Positions 22,302 to 32,100 of a stretch of 64,000 bases of DNA are shown here, one piece after another; the first letter of the stretch is position 1; every line of letters starts with the position of its first letter. Made by a program: the position numbers and the translations under genes. The notes below the pieces were generated by a model. That model searched no databases. It saw only the letters and a list, made by a program, of their open reading frames with translations, and had not been told where the DNA came from. The stretch lies in assembly GCF_900129915.1 (NCBI RefSeq), contig NZ_FQXH01000005.1, positions 62,001-126,000 of the forward strand, read 5' to 3'. Source of the DNA: Tepidibacter thalassicus DSM 15285 (GTDB lineage Bacteria > Bacillota > Clostridia > Peptostreptococcales > Peptostreptococcaceae).

Positions 22302-23406
22302 AATTGCGTGGAATTTCACGCAAGCTAACGGAGATTTAACAGAAATATTAATATACGATGTGATTGCTGACAAACAAAGTTATAATTGGTGGACAGATGA
22401 AAAAGGAACGGAAGTAACACCAATTTTATTCAAAGAAGAGTTGAACAAAATAACAACATCGAAAATATGCGTGCGCATAAATAGTGGTGGAGGCGATGTT
22501 TTTGCGGCGGAAGCAATAAGAACTGCTATAAGAGAAAAAAGGCAAGAAGGAAAGAAAATAAATTGTAAAATTGATGGTTTTTGTGGAAGCGCGGCAGTTG
22601 GTATTGCAGCAGCTTGCGAATCAATAGCGATTTCGTCAAGTAGTTATTTCATGATACATGACCCGATGGTTTTTGCTTATGGATATTACAACATAAGTGA
22701 TTTCAGTAAAGGGCAAGTCATGCTTGAAAAAATAAAGCAAGGCATCATAAATGCTTATGCCGCAAAAACAGGAAAAGACAAAAAAGAAATTTCAGACCTT
22801 ATGACGGCTGAAACATGGTACACAGGAGATGAAGCAGTTGAAAACGGTTTTTGTGATGAATTGATGTTTGAAGAAGTAGAAAATACCATTGAAAACGTAG
22901 TCAATTCAGCCGCATTGGATATGCAGATGTATAGAAATCCACCTATTTCGTTGTTAAACCTCTGTTCTCCACCACATGACAGCAGAGATTTTTCAAATAA
23001 AACACCTAAACAAACCAAATCAAAGGAGAGTGAAAACACTATGGAAATTAAGACAGTTGATGAATTGAAAGCCGCGTTTCCAGACTTAACAAAGCAAATA
23101 GAAAATGCCGCGGCAAAAGAAGAACGTGAACGCATTAAAAACATTGAAGAAATGGCGATTGATGGTTACGAAGGGATTGTAAACAATGCAAAATTTGAAA
23201 ACCCAATTGCTGCCGCAGAAGTAGCAATGAAGATTGTGGCAGAGCAGAAAAAGCAAGGAGCAAATTACCTTGCAAGTAGAAATGCAGACGTAGTGAACAG
23301 TAACATCAATGAAGTAGGAAACAGCAGTCAAGAAGGCGTGGAGAATAACAATGGAGAAAATCCATATGACGCGGCTATTGATAAGTTGTTTCCGGAAAGC
23401 AAATAA
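22276..23406 (+). CDS. Head maturation protease, ClpP-type, with scaffold-like C-terminus
   Basis: 376 residues from TTG 22276 (GAAAGAGGTGAGAAACA upstream). The ClpP/S14-like domain spans about 20-205: RINSGGGDVFAAEAI, KIDGFCGSAAVGIAA with catalytic Ser near 100, and MIHDPMVFAYG with catalytic His. The roughly 120-residue tail (ELKAAFPDLTKQIENAAAKEERERI) resembles a scaffold. This is the lambda C/Nu3 arrangement: the protease processes head proteins after assembly around the scaffold. Confidence 0.9.
   Translation: MQKKLIASKIAWNFTQANGDLTEILIYDVIADKQSYNWWTDEKGTEVTPILFKEELNKITTSKICVRINSGGGDVFAAEAIRTAIREKRQEGKKINCKIDGFCGSAAVGIAAACESIAISSSSYFMIHDPMVFAYGYYNISDFSKGQVMLEKIKQGIINAYAAKTGKDKKEISDLMTAETWYTGDEAVENGFCDELMFEEVENTIENVVNSAALDMQMYRNPPISLLNLCSPPHDSRDFSNKTPKQTKSKESENTMEIKTVDELKAAFPDLTKQIENAAAKEERERIKNIEEMAIDGYEGIVNNAKFENPIAAAEVAMKIVAEQKKQGANYLASRNADVVNSNINEVGNSSQEGVENNNGENPYDAAIDKLFPESK
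23041..23406 (+). CDS. Nested in-frame scaffold protein (Nu3-like)
   Basis: 121 residues from an internal ATG at 23041 in the protease frame. A strong ribosome binding site, AAAGGAGAG, lies 10 bases upstream, although the position is inside a coding region. The product is the acidic helical scaffold part alone, as lambda Nu3 is made from within gene C. No independent stop is needed. Inference from sequence arrangement. Confidence 0.65.
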   Translation: MEIKTVDELKAAFPDLTKQIENAAAKEERERIKNIEEMAIDGYEGIVNNAKFENPIAAAEVAMKIVAEQKKQGANYLASRNADVVNSNINEVGNSSQEGVENNNGENPYDAAIDKLFPESK

Positions 23407-23419
23407 GGAGGGATAAAAC

Positions 23420-23800
23420 ATGTATGAAGTAAATACTGCAACAAACACGCCGGAAAATATTATTGCAGGCGATTATCCGATTACAAAAGGTGTATATCCG
23501 ATTAAAAGTGGGGTAACAGTAACTAAACATACGCCCGTTAAACTTGTCGGGGGAGAAATTGAACCAGTTGTTAAAATTGAAGCAACAGAGGTAGACGCGA
23601 CTAATGCGATTCCTGCAAAAACAATTGAAGAAAACACAGTCGAAAATCTTTATGGAATAGCCGCAGAAGATGGAAGTGGCGGGGAAGCGGTTATTTATCT
23701 AACTGGCGAATTTTTCGCGGATAAAATTCCACTTCCGGCAGACGTTACAATTGATATGCTGAAACCAGCATTCAGAAAACTAGGGATTTTCTTAAAGTAG
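23420..23800 (+). CDS. Head decoration protein (gpD-like)
   Basis: 126 residues. N-terminal NIIAGDYPITKGVYPIKSG, then VTKHTPVKLVGG and EAVIYLTGEFFADKIPLP, matching the HDPD/gpD-type decoration proteins that cap capsid trimers. ATG follows AATAAGGAGGG. Located between protease/scaffold and the major capsid gene, the normal lambda position. Confidence 0.85.
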   Translation: MYEVNTATNTPENIIAGDYPITKGVYPIKSGVTVTKHTPVKLVGGEIEPVVKIEATEVDATNAIPAKTIEENTVENLYGIAAEDGSGGEAVIYLTGEFFADKIPLPADVTIDMLKPAFRKLGIFLK

Positions 23801-23818
23801 AAAAGGGAGGAATAGAAA

Positions 23819-24871
23819 ATGGCAGAAATCAGTATTTTTGAACCACGTACTATGGGGAAGGTTGTTACGCGTATGCCGAAAGTGCATACGTTTTTTAGAA
23901 CGACATTCTTTAAAAACATTCAGACTTTTACAACAAAAAGCGTTGATGTAGATTTTAAAAAAGGGAACAGAGCGCTTGCACCATTTGTTCATAGAAAAAT
24001 TGGAGGCAAGACGATTCCAAATAGTGGATATCAAACGAAATCTTATACGCCGCCACTTGTAGCACCAAATAAAATTACGACAGTGGACGACCTTATGCAA
24101 AGAATGCCGGGTGAAAGTATATATGGAGGTAAAAGTCCAGCAGAAAGAGCAGTTGAAAAACTTGCGAGAGATTTCACGGAGCTTAACGAAATGATTGTAA
24201 GGCGTGAAGAATGGATGTGCGCGCAAGCGATTTTCACGGGTACGATTCCGATTGTTGGCGATGGAATCAACGAAGTAATTGACTTTAGTTTTACGAACAA
24301 AGAAACTATCACAACAGCGGCTAAAAAATGGGGTGCTGAAACATCAGACCCGATTGCAGACTTGAAAAGATGGAGGAAGCAAGTTCAAAAAAACGGCTTT
24401 GTAAATTGCGATGTGTGTGTAATGTCAGATGATGTTGCGACGGCATTTATTAATCACCCTAAAGTGCAAAAAATACTTGATACAAAAGGTTATGACCTTG
24501 CGTCTATCAAACCACGCGAACTTCCAAACGGTACAACATATATAGGTACTCTTCACGCAGAAGGTTTGGACATTTATACTTACAATGAATGGTATTTGGA
24601 CGATTGGACAAATCCAGAAGCGCCAGAGCAAAAACCACTTGTACCAGAAAAAACACTTGCTCTTATTTCTACAGGAGCGAATTACTCTATGTACTATGGA
24701 GCAGTTACACTACTCGATGAAAATACGAAGAATTTCATTACAGTAGAAGGAGAGAGAGTTCCGGATTCTTGGATTGAAAGAAATCCATCACGCAGATTCT
24801 TACAGCTTAACAGTAACCCGCTTCCAATTCCTCACGAAGTCGATAGCTGGTTTGTTGCACAAGTTCTGTAA
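23819..24871 (+). CDS. Major capsid protein E
   Basis: 350 residues of the phage capsid E family: the N-terminal ISIFEPRTMGKVVTRMPKVH, the central IPNSGYQTKSYTPPLVAPNK and MPGESIYGGKSPAERAVEKLA, and the C-terminal TYIGTLHAEGLDIYTYNEWY are typical. HK97-like fold, main shell of the head. ATG follows AAGGGAGGAATAGAAA. The stop (TAATG) overlaps the next start. Confidence 0.95.
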   Translation: MAEISIFEPRTMGKVVTRMPKVHTFFRTTFFKNIQTFTTKSVDVDFKKGNRALAPFVHRKIGGKTIPNSGYQTKSYTPPLVAPNKITTVDDLMQRMPGESIYGGKSPAERAVEKLARDFTELNEMIVRREEWMCAQAIFTGTIPIVGDGINEVIDFSFTNKETITTAAKKWGAETSDPIADLKRWRKQVQKNGFVNCDVCVMSDDVATAFINHPKVQKILDTKGYDLASIKPRELPNGTTYIGTLHAEGLDIYTYNEWYLDDWTNPEAPEQKPLVPEKTLALISTGANYSMYYGAVTLLDENTKNFITVEGERVPDSWIERNPSRRFLQLNSNPLPIPHEVDSWFVAQVL

Positions 24872-25206
24872 TGAATTTAAAAGAACAAATGAAGCGTGAT
24901 GTAAAAGCGGTTTTCCACAATACGGATGAATTTGCGGAAAAAACGGAAATTTATTACGATGGAGAATATTACACGGTCCCTATAATTCTTGATTACGAGG
25001 GCGCACAAGACAGGAAAAAGCCGTCAAGCGATAATGCAGGCGGCATTTTTCGTGTTGATGTAAAGTTATATGTTGCTTTTAGTGATTTGAACTTTATACC
25101 AAGACAGGGCGCAAATATAGAGGTTGGGGACGATATTTTTAGTATTACAAAAGTGGGGAATGAAGCGGGCGAAATAATTCTTGATTTGGAGAGGTTGGAC
25201 GAATGA
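24871..25206 (+). CDS. Head-tail connector / head closure protein
   Basis: 111 residues. Beta-rich (YYTVPIILDYEGAQ, IFRVDVKLYVAFSDLNF, IEVGDDIFSITKVG) like small FII-type joining proteins. Position directly after the capsid gene and before the GpZ-like protein supports this. Start overlaps the capsid stop. Exact family not certain. Confidence 0.7.
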   Translation: MNLKEQMKRDVKAVFHNTDEFAEKTEIYYDGEYYTVPIILDYEGAQDRKKPSSDNAGGIFRVDVKLYVAFSDLNFIPRQGANIEVGDDIFSITKVGNEAGEIILDLERLDE

Positions 25207-25760
25207 TTGAAATAACAAACCAACAAATAGAAAGAGTGAATTTAATACTCGGAGGAATAAAAAACGCTCCGAATAAAGTCTTTTACAACACGATAAATAG
25301 AGGATTGGCAACGGTACGTTCAAAATCCGGTAAAATGATTCGGGAAACGTACCGTATAAAACAGAAAGACATTACCAGCAATCGCAACATGAAGGTGAAG
25401 CGGGCGAGTTCAAGCAAACTGGAAGGGCAAATTGAGTTTGGCGGCGCAGTAATACCGCTGATTAAATTTAAGGTGACGCCAAGCCAACCAAAAAGGAAAG
25501 TTGTAAGCGTTTCGGTGTTGAAAAATGAAGGCGCGAAAAGGTTGCAATCAGCATATGTTGCAAATTTAGGAAGGTATGGCGTTGGTGTATTTGAGAGAAT
25601 GACAAGAAAGCGTGAAACATCACAACAACTTTTCGGACCATCAACAGCCCATATGATGGAAAATGAAGAGGTTTTGCAAAAAGTTGAAGCCGCCGCGCAA
25701 GAGACGGTGAATAAACGTATTGAGCATGAAATAAGCCGAATACTAAACGGTTATGTTTAA
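25203..25760 (+). CDS. Minor tail protein Z-like (GpZ) / tail completion protein
   Basis: 185 residues. Helical N-terminus (LILGGIKNAPNKVFYNTINRGLATVRSK), a basic middle (KRASSSKLEGQIEFGG) and LGRYGVGVFERMTRKRETSQQLFGPS, as in lambda-Z-type proteins. Helps finish tail-to-head joining. Start ATG 25203 overlaps the previous stop by 4 bases. Confidence 0.82.
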   Translation: MIEITNQQIERVNLILGGIKNAPNKVFYNTINRGLATVRSKSGKMIRETYRIKQKDITSNRNMKVKRASSSKLEGQIEFGGAVIPLIKFKVTPSQPKRKVVSVSVLKNEGAKRLQSAYVANLGRYGVGVFERMTRKRETSQQLFGPSTAHMMENEEVLQKVEAAAQETVNKRIEHEISRILNGYV

Positions 25761-25774
25761 TAAGGAGGTAAAGC

Positions 25775-26260
25775 ATGACGGCGGTTGTATTACTTGAAGA
25801 ATTAAAAAAATATATCGAAGAACACACGAAAGATATTATTCTTTCGGTTCGTGTAAAGCCAAGTAGTGAAGAAGCCAAAGAGCGCCCGGCGGAAGTCCAT
25901 AAAATGCGCTTGCCAGACAAAGAAGGCGAAACAAAGCGTATTCCTTATATCCTTTTGCAGTTTCTAACCGGAAAAGATAAACAGGAAGAAGGAGAAAGCC
26001 CGGAGAGTGAATGCAAAATAAGAATAATTGTAGCGACATATTCAGAGGATGGCGGCGAAGGGGCAATGGATGTATTAAACGTATTAACGCGAATACGCAT
26101 TTCGTTGTTAAAAGATGGGGTTGTGGGTGAACAATTCTTGATTAAAAAACCGCTTGAATATATTGTATATCCGGATGATACCGCACCGTATTATATGGGT
26201 GAAATGCTCACTATTTGGGAAATGCCAGAAATAGAAAGAGAGGTTAGAAATATATGGTAG
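25775..26260 (+). CDS. Tail terminator-like protein
   Basis: 161 residues with the alternating strand/helix pattern of tail terminators (IPYILLQFLTGKD, CKIRIIVATYSEDGGEGAMDVLNVLTRIRISLL, MLTIWEMPEIER). It occupies the position of the U/terminator gene before the sheath. ATG 25775 has TAAGGAGGTAAAGC upstream. Family inferred from pattern and position. Confidence 0.65.
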   Translation: MTAVVLLEELKKYIEEHTKDIILSVRVKPSSEEAKERPAEVHKMRLPDKEGETKRIPYILLQFLTGKDKQEEGESPESECKIRIIVATYSEDGGEGAMDVLNVLTRIRISLLKDGVVGEQFLIKKPLEYIVYPDDTAPYYMGEMLTIWEMPEIEREVRNIW

Positions 26261-26622
26261 CAAAAAGAAAAGAAAATCCAACGGAAACAACAACCTCTAC
26301 CAGCAGTGAGAAAACGGAAGAGGTTAAAAAAACAGAAGTAAAAGCCAATACAGTAAAAGGCAAGGAATGCCAGCATTTTGTATATATAGGACCATCATTG
26401 CCCGGTGGAAGATTAAAGAGCAATACGGTCCTATGTGGTGGCATAGAAAGCATTAAAGAATACTACAAAGAAGTAATAGAAAAATACCCCCAAGTGGAAC
26501 GTTTGATTGTTCCGGTTGAAAAACTTGGGGAACTAAAAGAGAAAACCCAGACACACGGAAATATCATCAATAAATATTATGGCGATGTAGTTTCTGCGAT
26601 GGGTGAAAATAAGGAGGAATAG
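26254..26622 (+). CDS. Hypothetical protein preceding the tail sheath
   Basis: 122 residues. A Lys/Glu/Thr-rich disordered N-terminus (TTTSTSSEKTEEVKKTEVK) then a compact domain (HFVYIGPSLPGGRLKSNTVLCGG, YYKEVIEKYPQVERLIVPVEKL). Such proteins lie before the sheath gene in many Clostridia myophages. Starts inside the end of the terminator gene; 3-base gap to the sheath ATG. Role unknown. Confidence 0.65.
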   Translation: MVAKRKENPTETTTSTSSEKTEEVKKTEVKANTVKGKECQHFVYIGPSLPGGRLKSNTVLCGGIESIKEYYKEVIEKYPQVERLIVPVEKLGELKEKTQTHGNIINKYYGDVVSAMGENKEE

Positions 26623-26625
26623 AAA

Positions 26626-28071
26626 ATGGCATTTTATCACGGCGTAAAAACGCGACAAATTGAAACATCGGTTTCAACTCCGGTGACAGCAGGAAGCGGC
26701 ATTGCTTTTGTAGTAGGAACAGCGCCAGTGCATACGGTGAGCGGGAAAACAAATGTGCCTATTCTGGGCAACAACTACAGTGAAGCAGTTGCGGCGCTTG
26801 GTTATAGTGATGATTGGGAAAAATACAGCCTTTGTGAAGTGATGTATTCGCATTACAAGTTATACGGAGTAAGTCCGGTTATCTTTGTCAATGTACTTGA
26901 CCCAACAAAGCACAAAAAGACAGTTGCCGCCGCAGATTTGGAATTGACAGAAGGCAAGGTTTATTTGCCATTTGAAGCAATTAAAAGTAGCGTGGTCGTT
27001 AAAGCAAAAACAGGAACAGGAGAAGCGTACACAATTGAAACGGATTATGATTTGTTTTATGATGGCGGGAAACTGGTCCTTGAAGTGCTTGACGGCGGAA
27101 CTATACCAGAAGCGGCAACGAAATTAAATATTGCTTACGATGAAGTTGACCCATCAATGGTGACAGACGCGGAAATCATAGGTGGTTTTAATGTTGAAAC
27201 CAAAGAGACTACAGGGTTTGAATTGATAGACAAGGTATTTCCATTGTTCAGTATAGTTCCGGACATTATACTTTGCCCGGGATGGTCACACAAAGCAGAA
27301 GTTGCGGCGATTATGAGCAGTAAAGCCCAAAATATTAATGGAATCTTTGAAGGGAAAGCGCTAATAGATGTAGACACATCGTCAACAAAGCATTATGCAG
27401 ACGCGCCGGTTTGGAAAAAAGCCAATAATATCAATGCTAAAACTCAAATACTTTGCTTTCCGATGTGTAAATTAGGAGAAAAAATATTCCATATGTCAAC
27501 GCAAGTGGCAGGACTTATGACAAAGGTTGATATAGAAAATGGAGATAGTCCATGCGAAAGCCCATCTAACAAGTTATTGCAAATTAATAGCACAGTTCTT
27601 GCGGATGGAACAGAAGTCGCGCTTGATTTACAGCAAGCAAACTTCCTCAATTCGAATGGTATTGTTACGGCGCTAAATTTTATTGGGGGCTTTGTTTTAT
27701 GGGGAAATGAAACAGCGTGCTTCCCAGCTAGTACAGACGTAAAAGATTACTTTATTTGCGTTTCTCGTATGTTTGGATGGGTTTCAAACAGTGTAATCCT
27801 GACATATTGGTCGAAGATAGATAACAAATTGAATCGAAGATTAATTGATTCGATTATTGACAGCCTTAACATATGGCTGAATGGGCTTACATCGGAAGAA
27901 AAGTTGCTTGGCGGTAGGGTTGAGTTTAGAGACGAAGAAAACAGCACAACAGCGCTCATGAGTGGAAAAGCAACATTCCACATTTACATGACACCACCTA
28001 GTCCAGCGAAAGAGCTTGAATTTATTTTAGAATATGACGCGAACTATGTTGCCGCGGCATTGAAAGCATAA
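26626..28071 (+). CDS. Contractile tail sheath protein
   Basis: 481 residues. N-terminal GVKTRQIETSVSTPVTAGSG and IAFVVGTAP, NNYSEAVAALGYSDDWEKYS, VSPVIFVNVLDPTKH, and the C-terminal YFICVSRMFGWVSNSVILTYW with LMSGKATFHIYMTPPSPAKE are FI-type sheath features. It shows the phage has a contractile (myovirus-type) tail. ATG follows ATAAGGAGGAATAGAAA. Confidence 0.95.
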   Translation: MAFYHGVKTRQIETSVSTPVTAGSGIAFVVGTAPVHTVSGKTNVPILGNNYSEAVAALGYSDDWEKYSLCEVMYSHYKLYGVSPVIFVNVLDPTKHKKTVAAADLELTEGKVYLPFEAIKSSVVVKAKTGTGEAYTIETDYDLFYDGGKLVLEVLDGGTIPEAATKLNIAYDEVDPSMVTDAEIIGGFNVETKETTGFELIDKVFPLFSIVPDIILCPGWSHKAEVAAIMSSKAQNINGIFEGKALIDVDTSSTKHYADAPVWKKANNINAKTQILCFPMCKLGEKIFHMSTQVAGLMTKVDIENGDSPCESPSNKLLQINSTVLADGTEVALDLQQANFLNSNGIVTALNFIGGFVLWGNETACFPASTDVKDYFICVSRMFGWVSNSVILTYWSKIDNKLNRRLIDSIIDSLNIWLNGLTSEEKLLGGRVEFRDEENSTTALMSGKATFHIYMTPPSPAKELEFILEYDANYVAAALKA

Positions 28072-28091
28072 AAAAAGGGGGGTAAAAGAGT

Positions 28092-28610
28092 ATGCCAAAA
28101 GTAAACGAATCCGTAATTAACTTTGCGGTATATGAAAATTCAACAGAATATTACGGAATGGCAGAGGTAACATTGCCGGAAATCTCAAATTTAACGGAAG
28201 AGGTAAAGGGCGCAGGAATCAGCGGAACTTTTGAGAGTGTTGTTTTGGGACATCTTGAAGCAATGACATTGACGCTGAATTTCAGAACGCTTGTAAAAGA
28301 CGCAGTGGCACTTCTTGAACCACGCGACCATCAGATTGATTTGAGGGTTGCGCAACAAGGGAAAGACACCGTTTCTGGGAAAACTACCGTAACGTCAATT
28401 AAGCATGTTATGGTTGTAAAGCCGAAGAAACTCAATCCGGGGAAAGTTGCGCCAGCTTCACCGGCAGAAGCAAGCGGAGAGTATGCGGTGACGTATTGGG
28501 CGACATTCATTGATGGTGAAAAGGTACTTGAAGTTGATATATTGAATTTTATCTATTTTGTAAATGGAACAGATTATTTGGCAGACGTAAGAAAAGCACT
28601 TGGAAAATAA
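28092..28610 (+). CDS. Major tail tube protein (FII-like)
   Basis: 172 residues. INFAVYENSTEYYGMAEVTLPE, VKGAGISGTFESVVLGHLEAMTLTLNFRT and the C-terminal DILNFIYFVNGTDYLADVRKALG match the P2 FII tube family. Forms the inner tube under the sheath. ATG 28092 has AAAGGGGGGTAAAAGAGT upstream. A strong terminator follows directly. Confidence 0.93.
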   Translation: MPKVNESVINFAVYENSTEYYGMAEVTLPEISNLTEEVKGAGISGTFESVVLGHLEAMTLTLNFRTLVKDAVALLEPRDHQIDLRVAQQGKDTVSGKTTVTSIKHVMVVKPKKLNPGKVAPASPAEASGEYAVTYWATFIDGEKVLEVDILNFIYFVNGTDYLADVRKALGK

Positions 28611-28640
28611 CCAGCGGTAAAAACCGCTGGTTTTAATTTA
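28611..28640 (+). terminator. Intrinsic terminator after sheath-tube genes
   Basis: CCAGCGGT (28611-28618), loop of four A, ACCGCTGG (28623-28630), followed by TTTTAATTT. It probably attenuates transcription so that sheath and tube are made in excess over the downstream chaperone and baseplate genes. Confidence 0.88.
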
Positions 28641-28667
28641 ACCAAATAAAAAAAGGAGGAAAGAACA

Positions 28668-29036
28668 ATGAGTGAAGAAATTAAAAACGTTAATGTAGAA
28701 GCCACAGAAGCAGGCACAGAGGTAAATATATCAAAAGAGAAAAATGGCGTTTATGTACATGAATTTAAAAAGCCGTTTGAATACGAAGGGAAGAAATTTG
28801 AAACACTGAATTTCTATTTTGATAAATTAACCGGAAAAGATATGATTGCCATTGAAACTGAAATGCAGGCTATGGGAGAATATGCGCTTGCACCAGAAAT
28901 TTCAAGAGGGTTTCAATGCAGAATGGCAGCCAAAGCTGGAAATATAGGTGCGGACGCATTGGAAAGTATGCCACTTCCGGAATTTAATAAAATTACAAAT
29001 GCCGCGCGCGATTTTTTAATAAGTTCGGGCTATTAA
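28668..29036 (+). CDS. Tail assembly chaperone, short (zero-frame) product
   Basis: 122 residues. FKKPFEYEGKKFETLNFYFDKLTGKDMI, IETEMQAMGEYALAPEIS and MPLPEFNKITNAARDF match the gpE/Mu gp41-type tail assembly chaperones that coat the tape measure protein. ATG follows AAAAGGAGGAAAGAACA. The gene ends five codons after a T TTT TTA slippery heptamer that gives a longer -1 product. Confidence 0.9.
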   Translation: MSEEIKNVNVEATEAGTEVNISKEKNGVYVHEFKKPFEYEGKKFETLNFYFDKLTGKDMIAIETEMQAMGEYALAPEISRGFQCRMAAKAGNIGADALESMPLPEFNKITNAARDFLISSGY

Positions 29037-29044
29037 AAAGCCCG
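29012..29044 (+). promoter_or_regulatory. Programmed -1 ribosomal frameshift signal
   Basis: T TTT TTA at 29012-29018 in the zero frame of the chaperone gene, a 7-base spacer, then a stem CGGGCT/AGCCCG (29026-29031 with 29039-29044). Slippery heptamer, spacing and hairpin all fit a -1 frameshift. The -1 frame stays open to 29191. Confidence 0.85.
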
Positions 29045-29191
29045 GCGCGTTGGTGGAGAAAAGAAAGTTATAGGCTAGCAAAAGCAACGTTCACGCCAGT
29101 AACTTTTTGGATTGATATGACAACAATTGAAATAATGACTTGGATAAAAGATATTAACGCCGCCGCAGAAGAGGACAAAGGGGGTGAGTGA
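29018..29191 (+). CDS. Tail assembly chaperone, -1 frameshift extension
   Basis: 57 residues read after slipping, fused to the first 117 of the chaperone to give about 174 in total. It reads NKFGLLKSPARWWRKESYRL then AKATFTPVTFWIDM, TIEIMTWIKDINAAAEED, the FW..M...EI..WI pattern of E'/gp42-type extensions that bind the tape measure. It has no start or ribosome binding site of its own, supporting frameshift expression. Its stop overlaps the tape measure ribosome binding site and start. Confidence 0.82.
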   Translation, partial: NKFGLLKSPARWWRKESYRLAKATFTPVTFWIDMTTIEIMTWIKDINAAAEEDKGGE

Positions 29192-29192
29192 T

Positions 29193-32100
29193 TTGGCGGG
29201 AGGAAGAAAAGAGTATGAATTGCTTTTTAAATTAAAAGCCGCTCTTGGAGGAAATTTCAACAGTTCTTTTCAAACGGCTATGAACACAACAAAGCAACTT
29301 CAAGGAACTCTTACAAAAATAAATTCCCTTTCGGGCAAAATAGACGGATATAAAAAGCAATCAAACGCGGTAGAAAAAAGCAGGGCAAAACTTGCAGAAT
29401 TAACCGCAGAGCATGAACGATTGCAACAAGAAATGAATCAAACGGAAAATCCGTCCGAATCCTTACGAAGAAAATTTGAAAGAAACGCCCGTCAAATTGC
29501 TACTACAACCACCCGTATTGAAGAGCAGGAAAGACGACTTGGAGAACTAGGCGAAGAGTTGCTAAGTGCGGGCGTTAATACCAATAATTTAGAAGCGGCA
29601 AACGGAAGGCTTGCAAGAAGTTACGAAGCAGTGCGGAGAAGTCAACAGGATTTGGCAAAAATAAATGCCGCACAACAAAAAAATGCCGCCGCCATTTCAA
29701 AGACAAAATCAGAGTTAGTGGGTACGTTGGGAGTTGCAACTGCACTGGGCGCCGCTTTTTTTGCTGGACCAGTCAAGAAGGCACGGGAGTTTCAAGCGCA
29801 AATGTCCACGGTTAAAGCTATATCGGGTGCAACCGGTGACGAAATGGAGTTATTAGCCGCTAAAGCAAAGCAAATGGGGGCTACAACTCAATTTACAGCA
29901 GTAGAATCCGGAAAGGCACTTGAATATATGTCTATGGCTGGGTGGAAAACCAAAGAAATGATTAACGGCTTACCGGGCGTCATGAATTTAGCCGCCGCAA
30001 GCGGCGAGGATTTAGCGACCGTTTCCGATATTGTGACGGACGCGCTTACGGCATTTGGAATGCAAGCAAAAGATTCCGGACACTTTGCGGATGTTCTTGC
30101 AAAAGCGGCTTCAAATTCAAATACTAATGTCGGGATGATGGGAGGTTCATTCAGTTATGTTGCTCCAATCGCCGGCGCGTTAAAATACAGGGTTGAAGAT
30201 GTAGGGGTTGCGCTGGGATTGATGGCAAACTCGGGAATTAAAGCTGAAAAAGCAGGAACGAGTTTAAGAGGCGTATTGACACGTTTGGCAAAACCACCTA
30301 AACAAGCACAAAAAGCATTACAAGATTTACAATGGTCCATGTTAAAAGCGGATGGAACTGTAAAACCATTAAATCAAACATTGGTTGAACTTAGAGGGAA
30401 ATTTGCAGGACTTACAGAGGACCAGAAAATGCAATATGCCGCAAGTATCGCAGGAAAAGAGGCAATGTCCGGTTTTTTGGCTATGATGAATGCAAGTGAA
30501 CAGGATTTTGCAAAACTTACAAAAGAAATTAATAATGCGAATGGCGCGGCAGAAAAAATGGCGGCAATACGACTTGATAATTACGATGGACAAGTAAAAC
30601 TTGCAAAATCGGCTTTTGAAGGGTTACAAATTGCGCTTGGAGAAGCATTGCTTCCAACAATCACAGAAGGAATGAAAAAGTTGACCGAATTGGTCACAAA
30701 AATAACTTTATTTGCAGATGAAAACCCAGAATTGACAAGTACAATTATAAAGCTTGCCGCAGGATTAGCCGCGTTCAAAGTTGCGACGCTTGGGGCAAAA
30801 CTTGGATTCCTAGAATTAAAAGGCGGAGCATTGGCGGTTCAGAAAGTGTTTGCATTATTTAGAGGAAGAACAGCAGTTGCAGGTGTTGAGGCAATGGGGC
30901 TTTCAAGCAGATTGACAACAGCAGGAGCAGGTATAAAAAATTATTTTGGTGGAATTAAAGGTGCGCTTGGTGGAGTAGGAAGCGCAATTGGTCAAATGTT
31001 TGGTGGCAAAATTGCAACGGCGTTTTCTGGAATAGGAAAAGTATTCGGAGGTATCGGCGGTAAGATAGTTGGTGCATTTGGAGGCGTTGGAGGTAGAATC
31101 ACATCAATTTTCGGGAGTGTAGGAAGCAAGATAATTGCTGGACCGCTTGGGAAAATAGGAATGGTGGTGGCAAAACCGTTCATGAGCATAGGGAAATTAA
31201 TTTCGCCGCTCATGAATTTGGGAGGCGCAATATTAGGACCGTTTAGTGGCATATTCGGGAAAATATTCCCAGTTGTCGGAGTGGTTATGCTAATCATTTC
31301 AGCGATTCAGATTTTAAGAGACAATCTGGACAAAGTAAGAGGTGTTGTAGAAAGAGTATTTGGAAAAGCTGGGCTTAAAGTATTTGACAAAGTTGTTGCA
31401 ACGATAGGAAATATCGGAAATGCAATAAAAAATGTGTTTTCTGATGATGGAATTAGCGGAATAAAAAAATTCATAGATGATACTTTTGGAGAAAATCCGG
31501 CTTTGGCTAACTTCTTAAATGCTTTTATTGACGTGTTTGCTACTATAGGAAATATTGTGGGACAGTTTATATCTTTTGTTGACACAAGTGTTAAACCAGT
31601 AATAGTAGAAATTTTCAACTTTATAGTTGGGACAGTGCTTCCAATGATTGCACAAAAATTCGCTGAATGGGCGCCGACTATAGCAAGTATCATTCAAGGG
31701 TTATGGACCATAATTCAAGGTGTAGCAACAGCGGTTATGAATGTTGTAAGTGTAGTAATGCCACTGATTCAATCAATTATTACAGGGGCGCTCCATACGA
31801 TAATGCAAGTTATTGGGGGATTATTAACTGCAATAAAAGGCATAATCAATTTTATTGTAGGTGTTTTCACCGGCGATTGGGAAAAAGCTTGGACAGGTGT
31901 AAAAGATATTTTCAAAGGAATCTTCCAATCGCTTGGAGGTATTGTCAAAGCACCTTTGAATGCAGTTATTTCAATAGTGAATGGAGTTATAGGAAGTATA
32001 AACAAGGTCGGTTTTGATATACCAGATTGGGTTCCGATGGTCGGAGGGAAAAAGTTTGAATTAAAAATCCCTAAAATCCCTATGTTTGCAAAAGGGTCAA

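Noticed and set aside
30992..31297. Pro/Ile-rich minus-strand frame in the tape measure gene
   Set aside because: Shadow of Gly-rich tape measure repeats; no ribosome binding site.
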